Shown here one piece after another: positions 7,854 to 16,324 of a DNA stretch of 32,688 bases. Source of the DNA: an uncultured Pseudomonadota bacterium (GTDB lineage: Bacteria; Bdellovibrionota_B; Oligoflexia; Oligoflexales; CAIYRB01); the NCBI GenBank assembly GCA_903915625.1, contig CAIWTN010000158.1:1-32688 (forward strand). Reading direction: 5' to 3'. The notes beneath the pieces were generated by a model, which was not told the origin of the DNA, did no database searches, and was given only the letters and a program-made list of their open reading frames with translations. Both the position numbers and the translations under genes were made by a program. How positions within the stretch are numbered: position 1 is the first letter of the stretch; each line of letters opens with the position of its first letter.

Positions 7854-9670
7854 AACATCGGCCTCTCATCCGAGAGCTATTTGTAAGGCCCCTGCTCGAG
7901 CAACGTAGGCGGCTCTATGGAATTGCGATATCGCTGATCGTATTGGCACTGTCGCAAGCGCTGTTTTTACTTATGGTTAAAGGTTTTATTAAGGCACTTT
8001 TTCAAGGACGCGGTGTCGCGACTGTGCCGTTGATTGACTTGCTTCCGCCAAAGTCTGCGAGCTGGTTTCCTGCCCTGACTAATCTAACGTTGACCACGGA
8101 TAGTTTGGCAATCATTGTCCCCGTTATCATTCTAATCGCTGGCTGGTCGAAGTCACTGGCTAGCTATCTCTATCAGCTAAATCAGCAAGCTCTGGCTCTG
8201 TATTTGGCAAAGTCTTACCGGGAAAAATTATTTCGCGCTCTTATTAGTTTGCCCTATACAGATATAGTCAAGCGGCCTGTCGGCGTATGGATGTCTTTGA
8301 TTATGAACGACGTGATGCTGCTGCAAAGTCGCTTCACGGATATCATGACCAGCTTAATCCGCGATAGCGTAGCGGTGATTGCTTGCTTTTCTGTGCTCAC
8401 TGTCGTGCATTGGCCCTCGGCTCTAGTCTTGTTTTTAATGTCGCCCATCATTGCCTTTGGTATGGGCCGAACTGGCAAGCGCATCGCCCTTTTTGCTGAG
8501 ATCTATCAACGCGAACTCGGACGCATTGCGGCATGTGTATTAGACATGCGAGCGCGGTTTGATTTTATTAGGGCGCAGCAAGGCGAGACTTTTGAGCGGT
8601 CTCGATTCACTGAGCTCAATCAGAATTATTACTCCATGATACGGCAGTCGATTTTAATCAGATCGGCCTTTGCGCCCATGTTGGAGTTTTTTGGATTCGG
8701 TGTTTTTGCGTTAGCTGTTTATGCGATCGGCAACGGCTTATGGGGCGATTTTCCGCCGGCATTAATGCTGCAGTTCTTTGTTGCCCTTGGTCTCCTGCTA
8801 AGACCGCTTAGGGAAATGGGCGAGCAACTCTCTAGATATCACGAGACGCGCGGCACATTATTAAACAGCCTCGGAGTTTTTGAGCTGTTGGCAAAAAAGG
8901 CGCAAGAGAGTGAAGCCCATAAGATGTTGCCGATAGGTCAGCAGGATTTGGCTTCGCGCGGCATCAATATTCGTCAGATTCGTGCGGGCATGGCAGAAGA
9001 GGTGCGGTTTTCCGCCTCCAACCTTAATTTAATTCCGGGTAAGGCGGTCGCAATTATTGGTCCAAGCGGTGCCGGGAAGTCAACGCTACTTAAGACCCTT
9101 GCTGGATTAGTCGCACCAATAGCATGGGATGGTGATTTTGATTGGCGTCACACTATAGATTTGGTGTCTATGGTGAGTCAGGAGCCTTTCCTTTTTGATG
9201 ATACGATTGAGGCCAATTTGCTCTATGGGCTTGAAGCTGAAGTACGCCCATCGACGGCTGAGCTTTGGGCTGCACTTGCTACAGTGAATATTGCTGACGA
9301 AGTTAAGTCATGGCCAGAGGGCTTGAATACTAGACTTAGGGCGATCGGCAGCAACGTCTCGGGTGGACAATTGCAGCGCCTTGTCATCGCCAGAGGGTTA
9401 TTGAGGCGCAAGCCGATTTGGCTGCTGGATGAGGCGACTGCGGCTATTGATGCGAAAAGTGAAAGGGACATCACCTTGCGCCTGACTGCAGCTTGCCGTG
9501 AGACTGGTCATGCATTGCTAGCCGTAACTCATCGACTGACCTGGCTCGGTGCCTTTGATGAAGTATGGTTTGTCGAGAAGGGTGAGTTGGCTCTTGTTGG
9601 GTCGCACGAAGACCTTCTAAAAGATCCGCGTTATCGTTCTTATTGCGCCAGTGCCGGAGGCGTGCATTGA
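7850..9670 (+). CDS. MsbA-like ABC exporter (fused membrane and ATPase domains)
   Basis: This half-transporter most likely flips lipid A-core across the inner membrane, judged from its place between lpxB and lpxK. Of 606 residues, the first 330 or so hold the membrane helices (clear ones near 20-45, 80-105, 165-200 and 275-320). The ATPase domain shows Walker A GPSGAGKST (404-412), Q-loop Gln444 in VSQEPFLF, signature VSGGQ (503-507), Walker B IWLLDEATAAID and the switch His in AVTHRL. The stretch from the Walker A Lys to the Q-loop Gln is about eight residues shorter than in E. coli MsbA. The start ATG overlaps the lpxB stop (ATGA). Without a search I cannot separate MsbA from related lipid or peptide exporters, so I give no symbol. 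Confidence 0.85.
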   Translation: MKHRPLIRELFVRPLLEQRRRLYGIAISLIVLALSQALFLLMVKGFIKALFQGRGVATVPLIDLLPPKSASWFPALTNLTLTTDSLAIIVPVIILIAGWSKSLASYLYQLNQQALALYLAKSYREKLFRALISLPYTDIVKRPVGVWMSLIMNDVMLLQSRFTDIMTSLIRDSVAVIACFSVLTVVHWPSALVLFLMSPIIAFGMGRTGKRIALFAEIYQRELGRIAACVLDMRARFDFIRAQQGETFERSRFTELNQNYYSMIRQSILIRSAFAPMLEFFGFGVFALAVYAIGNGLWGDFPPALMLQFFVALGLLLRPLREMGEQLSRYHETRGTLLNSLGVFELLAKKAQESEAHKMLPIGQQDLASRGINIRQIRAGMAEEVRFSASNLNLIPGKAVAIIGPSGAGKSTLLKTLAGLVAPIAWDGDFDWRHTIDLVSMVSQEPFLFDDTIEANLLYGLEAEVRPSTAELWAALATVNIADEVKSWPEGLNTRLRAIGSNVSGGQLQRLVIARGLLRRKPIWLLDEATAAIDAKSERDITLRLTAACRETGHALLAVTHRLTWLGAFDEVWFVEKGELALVGSHEDLLKDPRYRSYCASAGGVH

Positions 9671-10701
9671 GGGCGCTGCTTACGCCGCTAGCGTATATTT
9701 TAAGCTGTTTATATGGTGCATTGAGTGCCATCCACAGATGGACTTTTCAAAGCGGACTTCGTCACCGCCAGCGCCTGCCAGGCATAACCTGGTCGGTTGG
9801 TAATATAGCGGTTGGCGGCACAGGCAAGTCGCCAGTGACTGTGGCATTGGCAAAAATTCTGATTGAATCCGGTGCTCGGCCCGCGATTTTGACCCGGGGC
9901 TACGGGGTTCCTCTGAAGCGGGGAGACAGTGTCGTATTGCTGGCTGGAGACGTGCTCAGTGCGGCTACAAGTACTCAGCGCATTCCTGATGAAGCCAGAA
10001 TGCAGTCTGCCTCACTGCCCAGTGTTCCTGTCGTTGTTGGGCCGGATCGCCACGCTGCTGCAATGCGGTATTTACGCGAGCTAAAAGGCCAGGCTCCTAC
10101 TCACTGGTTATTAGATGACGGCTTTCAGCATTGGCGACTTGAGCGTGATTTAGATTTCGTCTTACTAGATGCGCACAACCCGCTGCCAGCATTATTGCCT
10201 CTGGGACGAGCGCGCGAGTGTCCTGCGGCCATTTCTCGGGCAGATATCGTGCTATTTACCCGCTGTGAAGCGGGGATTCCGACGACCGCCGACTTAAGTG
10301 AAGTCACGCCGCACCTGAAGCCTGGTGCATATGTGCTTACATCGACTATGGAGACACCAGCTCCAGCCGAGACTACTGACGGTCGCATTGCATTTAGCCT
10401 CAAGGAACACTCACCAGTATGCTTGGTAAGTGGCATCGCTCAACCTGCAGCATTGCATCAGAGTGTAGTTCAGCTTGGCTTGGCAATCGGCACTGAGCTG
10501 AGACTGCGAGATCATCAGCCTATCGATGCAGCAAGGCTTACATTAAAATGCCAAGGTCAGCGCTCAATCTTGACGACGGCAAAGGACTATTGGCGTGACC
10601 CTAAGGTTTTTGAGCAGTTGCCACTGCCTGTTTTTGTTCTCGATCTAGACGTGAATTGGGATGCGACGGAAATGCGAAAAGCATTGAGGCCATTCATTTA
10701 G
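9667..10701 (+). CDS. lpxK: LpxK, tetraacyldisaccharide 4'-kinase
   Basis: LpxK phosphorylates the 4' position of the lipid A disaccharide at the inner membrane. The protein has a short N-terminal membrane-anchoring helix (LLTPLAYILSCLYGALS). Next come the P-loop VGGTGKSP, the ILTRGYG motif, DEARMQSASLPSVPVVVGPDR, the DDGFQHWRLERDLDFVLLDA region and LPLGRARE, all as in the LpxK family. I place the start at TTG 9667, which overlaps the stop of the preceding gene (TTGA), has GGAGG (9656-9660) as ribosome site and gives 344 residues. An ATG at 9643 would add eight Arg-rich residues read from inside the previous gene. No terminator is visible after the stop, and the next gene converges 51 bases on. 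Confidence 0.94.
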   Translation: MRALLTPLAYILSCLYGALSAIHRWTFQSGLRHRQRLPGITWSVGNIAVGGTGKSPVTVALAKILIESGARPAILTRGYGVPLKRGDSVVLLAGDVLSAATSTQRIPDEARMQSASLPSVPVVVGPDRHAAAMRYLRELKGQAPTHWLLDDGFQHWRLERDLDFVLLDAHNPLPALLPLGRARECPAAISRADIVLFTRCEAGIPTTADLSEVTPHLKPGAYVLTSTMETPAPAETTDGRIAFSLKEHSPVCLVSGIAQPAALHQSVVQLGLAIGTELRLRDHQPIDAARLTLKCQGQRSILTTAKDYWRDPKVFEQLPLPVFVLDLDVNWDATEMRKALRPFI

Positions 10702-10752
10702 AATACTTGGTCTCTTCATTTCCATTTAAAAGTGCCGGTTAAAGGCTGGGTT

Positions 10753-13700
10753 CTAGCGAGTCGAGGTATTTTTCATTTCTGGCATTGCCGTGGCTGCTTC
10801 AAGGGCGTTGCGGAGATTCTCGGCCAAACGTAGTTTCGCCGGGCTACTGCGGACGACAGAAGCATAAATATCTACTTGCTCGAGTGCCTCACCGTATTCA
10901 CCGCGCTTGAAATCCGTTACCGCCAAGTTAAAGTGGACTAGCTCTGGGTCGCCGTGGTGGGTTTGGGCCTCGTCCAGAAGTTTAGCGGCATTTTTGTGAT
11001 TGCCGCGCATCGACTCGGTGACGGCTAGATGAAGTGCTGCGTTTGGATCCTCGGGCATTAATTCGTGAGCCTTAGCGAATGCGGCCCTTGCAGATTTTAA
11101 GTCGTGGAACTGCAGGGAGAGGATGCCTTTATTTAGGTATGCTGCGGTATCGCTTGGATTTAGTTGGATGGCACTATTGAATAAGTCGCGCGCAAGGGTC
11201 ACCTCATCACGCATTAGCGCCGACATGGCGAGGATGTTGTAGGCGTCACTATCAGATGGTCCGCGTGGAACAAAATTGCTGAGAATCACATCGACCTGGT
11301 CGGGGCGACCGCGCGCCAAACTTACCTTTGCCAAAATTTTCCTAGCTTCTTGATTCTTCGGCTCTTGAGTGATGACGGCCCTTGCATCTTGTTCGGCTTC
11401 TTTGATCCTGCCGAGCAGAATGTATGCGCGCGCTCGCATGAGGCGAGTGCTGCTATCATGCGGGAGATTGGCTAAAGTTTCCTTGGCCTGGTAGATGTCA
11501 TGACCAGCTAACTCGACTAGGTGCGCGGGGCGAGGGAATTTACTCATTGAATAGATATAGCCAGTTCCCGACGCACCAGTAGACTTCCCTCCGGCTTGAC
11601 CTGGCTGGGTCATAAAATACGGACTGGCGAACGCTTCGTTTACCTGATCGTAGTGACCAAACCCAGAGGCGCCTAGACGCTGCAGTGCTAGTGCTGCCCA
11701 AAGGGACTGATTCTTCTCGGTTTGGGCTTTTTGCGCCGCAATCTCGTAATGATGCTGGGCTAGTGCCTGAGTAGCAAGGGCACGTCGTTCCCAAGTAGCT
11801 GCTTCGTTACCATGATCAGGCACAGCAAATAGTGTGGCAGCCAGTGATTCATTTAGAGCAGCTATCACCAAGTGGGCGGCTAAGGTGAATTCAGTATCAT
11901 CGATTTTCATAACCTGATCGAGCTGGCGAGTTAGCTGCTCTACACGCTGAGCTTTTAGTTTAGGATCGCCTTCGTAGCGGCTCTCAGTCCCTGCTCTACT
12001 GGCAAGAATCGGCTTGCTTTCATGGTACGCTAGCTGAAATAATTTGGCGGCAAGTTCATGATTCGCTGAATTGTCATCACTGCGCCGTTGGAACAGCGGA
12101 TTGGACTGGAAGCTGGCTAGAGTATCCCAAAGTCGACGTTTACTTTGGATACGTTCCAACTGGTTGCCTCCATCGTCACGTGTCAAATCATAGTATCTTG
12201 GGTGCAGTAGGTCATCGCTAACACTGCGGTCTAGCTCTATCCTGTAAAGATCATCTTTGCTTTTAGTAGCAGTCTTTTGGACCGAATTTTCGATTAGTGC
12301 GAGTCCGACGCGTGAATCTTTTGGATAAGACTGGCTAAACCTAGCGAATGTAAATGCTGCTTCCTCGTGATTACCGAAGCATCCTTGGATCATTCCCGCA
12401 TCAAACAGAGCATCAGCGGCTCGCGTGTCTGATGGAAAATTGGTTGCCAATTGCATGTTGTGGCGAGCGGATTCAGTGAAGTTGAGTGATTCGCTATAGG
12501 CAGTGGCTAAATTTGCCAGCGAGTCGGCTAAGTATCGCGATTTTGGATAGTTTTTTACGAGACGCAGATTCGCTTGAATACCCTTAGCCAGCAGCCCGGC
12601 GCGAAAAAAAGCCACGCTGGCATTATAAAGCGCGCTTTCCGCGCGCATATCGCTGGGGAATCTGTCGACAAAGCTAAGATAATATTTGGCAGCCTCAGGA
12701 AAGTTACTCCGTACAGCCTCCTGGCTGGCAAGGCCGAGCAATGCTTGCTGCAAGCTACGTCCGACAACACCAGCTATTGGATTTCCTAGATTCGGTGCCT
12801 TTCGCTCAAAAGTTTCGCACCATTGCAGAACATCGGACCAGGATGATCTCGTGACATGATAAACAAGTATCCGCTGTATCGCCTGCTGACCTGGTGTTGT
12901 TTCGGGAAACTCTCGAGCTAGTGTGGCGTAGGCATTTTCAGCAGCCTCGACGTTCCCATATGATCTCAATAATTCCGCCGCGCGCAATCTAGCGCTAGCT
13001 TGTGCGACTTCGTGCGGAGTGAAGATAGGCGCCGTGGCAATTATTTCTATTAATAGGCTGATTTCTTTAGGAAGTTCTTGCGGTGTCGGTGGTTCAGTCA
13101 AAGTTGGTGGCTTAGGTGGATTCGTCGAGATTACTAGTTCTTGTTCAGCGGTCGCTCTTAGCCAAGAGTCTTTGAGGTGGGTGCCGTCGCTCGGTTTTGA
13201 TTTTGCTGTTTTCAAATACTGCTGTACTGCCTGTGCATGATTTCCGAGTTTGGCCAGGACGTTGGCATAGGCAAAACGGACGTCGTAGGCAGCATTCTGA
13301 TTGGGGAATTGGGCTAGATATAAACCTAATATCTCGGTTGCCGCGCTTAGCTGGACGGGGTCCGCTGTGGCTGTTCCGTCGCGCTCTAGGGCTAATCCGT
13401 AGGTTCGAAGTGAACGCTCAACGACAATATCAGCGAATCTCAGTCGATCCTGATTCTCGCTGTTGATTTGCCGCCAAGGACTATTGCCATGGAGGTTGAC
13501 AACCATGGCGCGTATGGCTTCGACGAGTTTTGAAGTGTCTTTAGCGTAATACAGGAGATTCAGAGTTTTTTCGAAGATTTCAGGGTTATCGCTCTGCAGT
13601 GGCACTTCACCGAGTAACTTCATTAACGCCGTGGCCGATCCGCCAAAGTCCCGATGAGCCGCTAGGCGTGAAGCAAGTCGATTCAAATTCAGTTTGATTG

Positions 13701-14703
13701 CACTCTTCGCACCGATTGATTTGAAATAATTCGCCGGTGCATCGAAATCGTTTTGTTCAGCCCAGATGAGAGCTAAGTCCTGAATGGCCTCTTTTTTAAG
13801 GTCAAAGCGACTGGTGCGTGCTGGTAACTTGCCAATTACATTGATGACGATTTTCAGTTCTTCGATTGTTTGCTGGAGTTCTGTGTTGTATTCGGAATTA
13901 TTTTCAGCGTTATAAGACTGATTTTTCTTTTCAGGCAGATTTGGTGATCGGCTCGTCGCCTGCATGAAGCGTAGCCAGGCTAGTTTATAATACGCGAATG
14001 GCATAGCCACTGGATCCTGGGTCGCAATTGCTTGGCGGTAATATTCATAGGCATTTGCATAGTCATGATGATGGAAGGCATATTCTCCGAGGCTCAGATG
14101 AACTGCCGGTAGCCATTTAGAATTAGGGTATTGCCGTAAAAAAATCTGATAGTACTGTGCCGCCATATCGCTGTTTGAGCGTACCTGACCGACAATTAGG
14201 CCATACATTGCCCCATCGGTCGCCGGTAGTGTCGGGAAATCGGCTACCGCTTTGCGGAACAAATTTAATGCATTTTTGAGTTCTTTGTTATTTGTGCTTG
14301 CATCCTGAACAGCGGGCATGGACGACTTAGTGCAGCGTGTCAGCCGTAGGTTCCCTGCAGTTTTTTGATCGCGCATGAGAGTCGATTTTTGCAGGTATTT
14401 TTGGCCTATTCTTACTAATCCGAGGTAGCGTTTTGCGTCATTCAGTTTCCGATCTGAGAATTTATTCTCGTCGTCACGGATATCTTCACTAATTTTTGTC
14501 AGTTCTTTATTTAGATCATCAGAAGATGCACTAGCTTTTAACTGGTTTTGATATTCAGCGAAGTCGTCGAGTGTTGGTGCACATTTGCTGAGAGGCTGAT
14601 AGGTCAATTCGGCATCCGAAGCGGCGAAGGCGTGGGTCATAAGCGGAAACAGGAAGATTGCGCCACTTAGAATGAATTTGGAACTGCCGAAGCGGAGAGT
14701 CAC
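10753..14703 (-). CDS. Giant exported tetratricopeptide-repeat protein
   Basis: The 1316-residue protein begins with a signal peptide (residues 1 to about 27, FILSGAIFLFPLMTHAFA) and is almost all alpha-helical repeats. Residues near 185-250 have the BamD/CpoB-like pattern (YPNSKWLPAVHLSLGEYAF, then FAYYKLAWLRFM). Canonical TPRs fill the C-terminal part (about 1080-1290), for example SDTAAYLNKGILSLQFHDLK and PEDPNAALHLAVTESMRGN. It should sit in the periplasm or at the outer-membrane inner face as a protein-binding scaffold. GTG start 14703 overlaps the stop of the OmpA-type lipoprotein gene, so the two are translationally coupled and probably work together. Large TPR proteins of this type occur in deltaproteobacteria, some tied to gliding motility (AglT-like); that link is only a suggestion here. 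No enzyme motif was seen. Confidence 0.88.
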   Translation of the reverse strand: MTLRFGSSKFILSGAIFLFPLMTHAFAASDAELTYQPLSKCAPTLDDFAEYQNQLKASASSDDLNKELTKISEDIRDDENKFSDRKLNDAKRYLGLVRIGQKYLQKSTLMRDQKTAGNLRLTRCTKSSMPAVQDASTNNKELKNALNLFRKAVADFPTLPATDGAMYGLIVGQVRSNSDMAAQYYQIFLRQYPNSKWLPAVHLSLGEYAFHHHDYANAYEYYRQAIATQDPVAMPFAYYKLAWLRFMQATSRSPNLPEKKNQSYNAENNSEYNTELQQTIEELKIVINVIGKLPARTSRFDLKKEAIQDLALIWAEQNDFDAPANYFKSIGAKSAIKLNLNRLASRLAAHRDFGGSATALMKLLGEVPLQSDNPEIFEKTLNLLYYAKDTSKLVEAIRAMVVNLHGNSPWRQINSENQDRLRFADIVVERSLRTYGLALERDGTATADPVQLSAATEILGLYLAQFPNQNAAYDVRFAYANVLAKLGNHAQAVQQYLKTAKSKPSDGTHLKDSWLRATAEQELVISTNPPKPPTLTEPPTPQELPKEISLLIEIIATAPIFTPHEVAQASARLRAAELLRSYGNVEAAENAYATLAREFPETTPGQQAIQRILVYHVTRSSWSDVLQWCETFERKAPNLGNPIAGVVGRSLQQALLGLASQEAVRSNFPEAAKYYLSFVDRFPSDMRAESALYNASVAFFRAGLLAKGIQANLRLVKNYPKSRYLADSLANLATAYSESLNFTESARHNMQLATNFPSDTRAADALFDAGMIQGCFGNHEEAAFTFARFSQSYPKDSRVGLALIENSVQKTATKSKDDLYRIELDRSVSDDLLHPRYYDLTRDDGGNQLERIQSKRRLWDTLASFQSNPLFQRRSDDNSANHELAAKLFQLAYHESKPILASRAGTESRYEGDPKLKAQRVEQLTRQLDQVMKIDDTEFTLAAHLVIAALNESLAATLFAVPDHGNEAATWERRALATQALAQHHYEIAAQKAQTEKNQSLWAALALQRLGASGFGHYDQVNEAFASPYFMTQPGQAGGKSTGASGTGYIYSMSKFPRPAHLVELAGHDIYQAKETLANLPHDSSTRLMRARAYILLGRIKEAEQDARAVITQEPKNQEARKILAKVSLARGRPDQVDVILSNFVPRGPSDSDAYNILAMSALMRDEVTLARDLFNSAIQLNPSDTAAYLNKGILSLQFHDLKSARAAFAKAHELMPEDPNAALHLAVTESMRGNHKNAAKLLDEAQTHHGDPELVHFNLAVTDFKRGEYGEALEQVDIYASVVRSSPAKLRLAENLRNALEAATAMPEMKNTSTR

Positions 14704-16013
14704 TTGATCGTTGCCTCCAACTCGATGCGGCGACTGCGTTCGCAGTCATAGATGCCGCAAGGTCCAACTTGGTTACCTTCTCTGGAAATTGGGTTCTCCT
14801 CACCACGCCCATCGATGGAAAGATTAGAATTCGGCCAAATTTTCGAGTCGTTGAGGATGCTTCGGATCATGGCAGCGCGTTTGCGACTGATGCGGCGGTT
14901 GGCATTATGAGTCAAAGTATTGTTCGAATCCGGCCTGGGATTTGTATAACCTTTGATGGCGATGTGAATGGTGTGGTATTCATCATTCAGCTCAACCAGT
15001 AGGGTTTCCGCATATAATTTCGCCAATTTCTGCACCATTACCCGACTGGATTTAGTCATTTCTGCGGATCCGGACGCAAAGTTGACGCCGCTATCAGAAT
15101 TCAAGATGAGATGGCCGTAATTATCAATGGCATGCAGATAGCCAGAGTTATCAAATGCTAGTCGCAAGGCTTGGATGTACTTGTCCGGTAAAGATCCGCT
15201 GCGGATGACCTTCTTGCGCTCCATCGAAGCCGTCGTAGCGACCCGGTTTATAAGGTTGGGCATTGTAGGTGTACGATCAGTAGGAAATCCAGAATTGCTA
15301 GGCGGATACTCTAGGGTTGGGACCACAGTATTATCTGCGATGTGAGCAACCGATTTCTTGTTGATTATAGGTTGCCCAGTAGGTTTAGCGGCGCTGATTT
15401 TACTTTGCTGGGGATAAGAGGATGGCTGGTCTGCCTGCTTATTATTTCTATTTAGGGATGGCGCGGTTACCAAGATCGGTGATTGATTGGGAGTCACTGC
15501 AGGAACTGAGTCGATCGGCACAAAAGCTAAGCGATTAAGTTCGGTATGAGCAGCGAGCCCCCACTGAGGCTGTATTGCTTTACCGTTGATGCCGCCAGGT
15601 GTGACAACGTCTGCCGGAGTTATCGCGGTGTCGGTGAAGCTACTGTTTGATAATGGAGCGGCACTCGATGGCTTTGCGAGTGGCGTGGACATCGATTCGG
15701 TTTTGGATGGATTGAATAATGGAAATTTGCCTTGTTGAGCATTTGGGTTAACACCGGTGTTTGTAGATGCGCGACCGACCGCATTCGCTTTCTGGCGTCT
15801 CAAGGTTGTGTCCTCTTGGACGCCTTGTGTACTAGATGAAATAGCACTGTGTTTGCATGAGCTGATGATGCTCGGAGTGGCGCATGCAGCTATCGCCAGC
15901 AGCTGATAAAAAACAGCCAAACGAGAGGCGGGCAAAATCGGCAAGGATGTATGCCGCCGATAGCACGATCGGTGCTCAAAGCATGTCTGTTTCGCCAGGC
16001 CCCTGGCTGCCAT
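14700..16013 (-). CDS. OmpA-family C-terminal domain protein, probable lipoprotein
   Basis: The 437-residue protein has a long basic N-terminal region, then a short hydrophobic stretch ending in a lipobox-like LAIAAC (Cys44). A Ser/Thr/Asn/Pro-rich linker runs to about residue 300, and an OmpA-like peptidoglycan-binding domain forms the C-terminus (about 315-437). In the domain, IKGYTN sits where GYTD is normal, so the Asp that holds diaminopimelate is Asn. The partner Arg in SRKRAAMI is kept. I start at ATG 16013 because GAGGG lies five bases upstream and a good promoter lies at 16047-16075. A longer in-frame reading from 16133 would begin upstream of that promoter. It is the first gene of an operon with the giant TPR protein. 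Confidence 0.8.
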   Translation of the reverse strand: MAARGLAKQTCFEHRSCYRRHTSLPILPASRLAVFYQLLAIAACATPSIISSCKHSAISSSTQGVQEDTTLRRQKANAVGRASTNTGVNPNAQQGKFPLFNPSKTESMSTPLAKPSSAAPLSNSSFTDTAITPADVVTPGGINGKAIQPQWGLAAHTELNRLAFVPIDSVPAVTPNQSPILVTAPSLNRNNKQADQPSSYPQQSKISAAKPTGQPIINKKSVAHIADNTVVPTLEYPPSNSGFPTDRTPTMPNLINRVATTASMERKKVIRSGSLPDKYIQALRLAFDNSGYLHAIDNYGHLILNSDSGVNFASGSAEMTKSSRVMVQKLAKLYAETLLVELNDEYHTIHIAIKGYTNPRPDSNNTLTHNANRRISRKRAAMIRSILNDSKIWPNSNLSIDGRGEENPISREGNQVGPCGIYDCERSRRIELEATIK

Positions 16014-16046
16014 GACTGCCCTCGTTTGTATGATTAAATTTACTTT

Positions 16047-16075
16047 ATTGTATGTTTTACGATTAGTTGGGGCAA
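16047..16075 (-). promoter_or_regulatory. Sigma70-type promoter for the OmpA-lipoprotein/TPR operon
   Basis: Read on the - strand, TTGCCC (16070-16075) and TACAAT (16047-16052) are 17 bases apart, an ideal spacing with good hexamers. Transcription should begin near 16040, giving a leader of about 27 bases with GAGGG before the ATG at 16013. This supports the shorter start of the OmpA-type gene. Confidence 0.65.
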
Positions 16076-16227
16076 CAGCGCCAAGACGCTGGCGAAGGCC
16101 TCGTCTGCGCTTGGACTCGACTCGAAATTGCAAGCGGCCGATTAAATTGAATATTTGTTTGCCTTAGGCCGCAGAAACAGTCGGATGAAACGGAATTATC
16201 TCGATCAAAATGGGAGGATACAGCGCT

Positions 16228-16272
16228 ATGAGCACTGTTCTAAGCACCGCAAAAAAAGTAGTATTTTTTTGA
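16228..16272 (+). CDS. Possible 14-residue leader peptide ahead of copA
   Basis: A short frame reads MSTVLSTAKKVVFF. Its ATG has a strong ribosome site GGGAGGA (16212-16218) nine bases upstream, and its stop lies 52 bases before the copA ATG. The 3' half contains A7 and T7 tracts (16251-16257 and 16264-16270), and its end overlaps an inverted repeat. It could be a regulatory leader for copA or a chance frame. No Cys, His or Met-rich metal-sensing pattern is present in the peptide. Bases 16076-16211 hold no other feature that I can support, and no CueR- or CsoR-type palindrome was recognised. Confidence 0.3.
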   Translation: MSTVLSTAKKVVFF

Positions 16273-16279
16273 AACTACT
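16257..16279 (+). repeat. Inverted repeat AGTAGT/ACTACT in the copA leader
   Basis: AGTAGT (16257-16262) pairs perfectly with ACTACT (16274-16279) across an 11-base loop that includes the T7 tract. It overlaps the end of the putative leader ORF and lies 45 bases before copA. In RNA an alternative A7/T7 stem (16251-16257 with 16264-16270) competes with it, so two exclusive folds are possible. Confidence 0.4.
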
Positions 16280-16324
16280 GACCATAGTTGCCGGTCTCTT
16301 AATAGCCCGGGAAGGATAGGATTC

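Noticed and set aside
12574-13466. + strand frames opposite the giant TPR gene
   Set aside because: They are short, overlap each other and lack ribosome sites. The TPR frame is continuous on the other strand.
16014-16133. Upstream ATG at 16133 for the OmpA-type lipoprotein
   Set aside because: It lies upstream of a good promoter (16047-16075), adds 40 mostly basic residues, and has no ribosome site as good as that of ATG 16013.
16141-16324. CueR- or CsoR-type operator before copA
   Set aside because: I found no palindrome resembling either class; the only CCGG repeats near 16290 are too short and poorly spaced.
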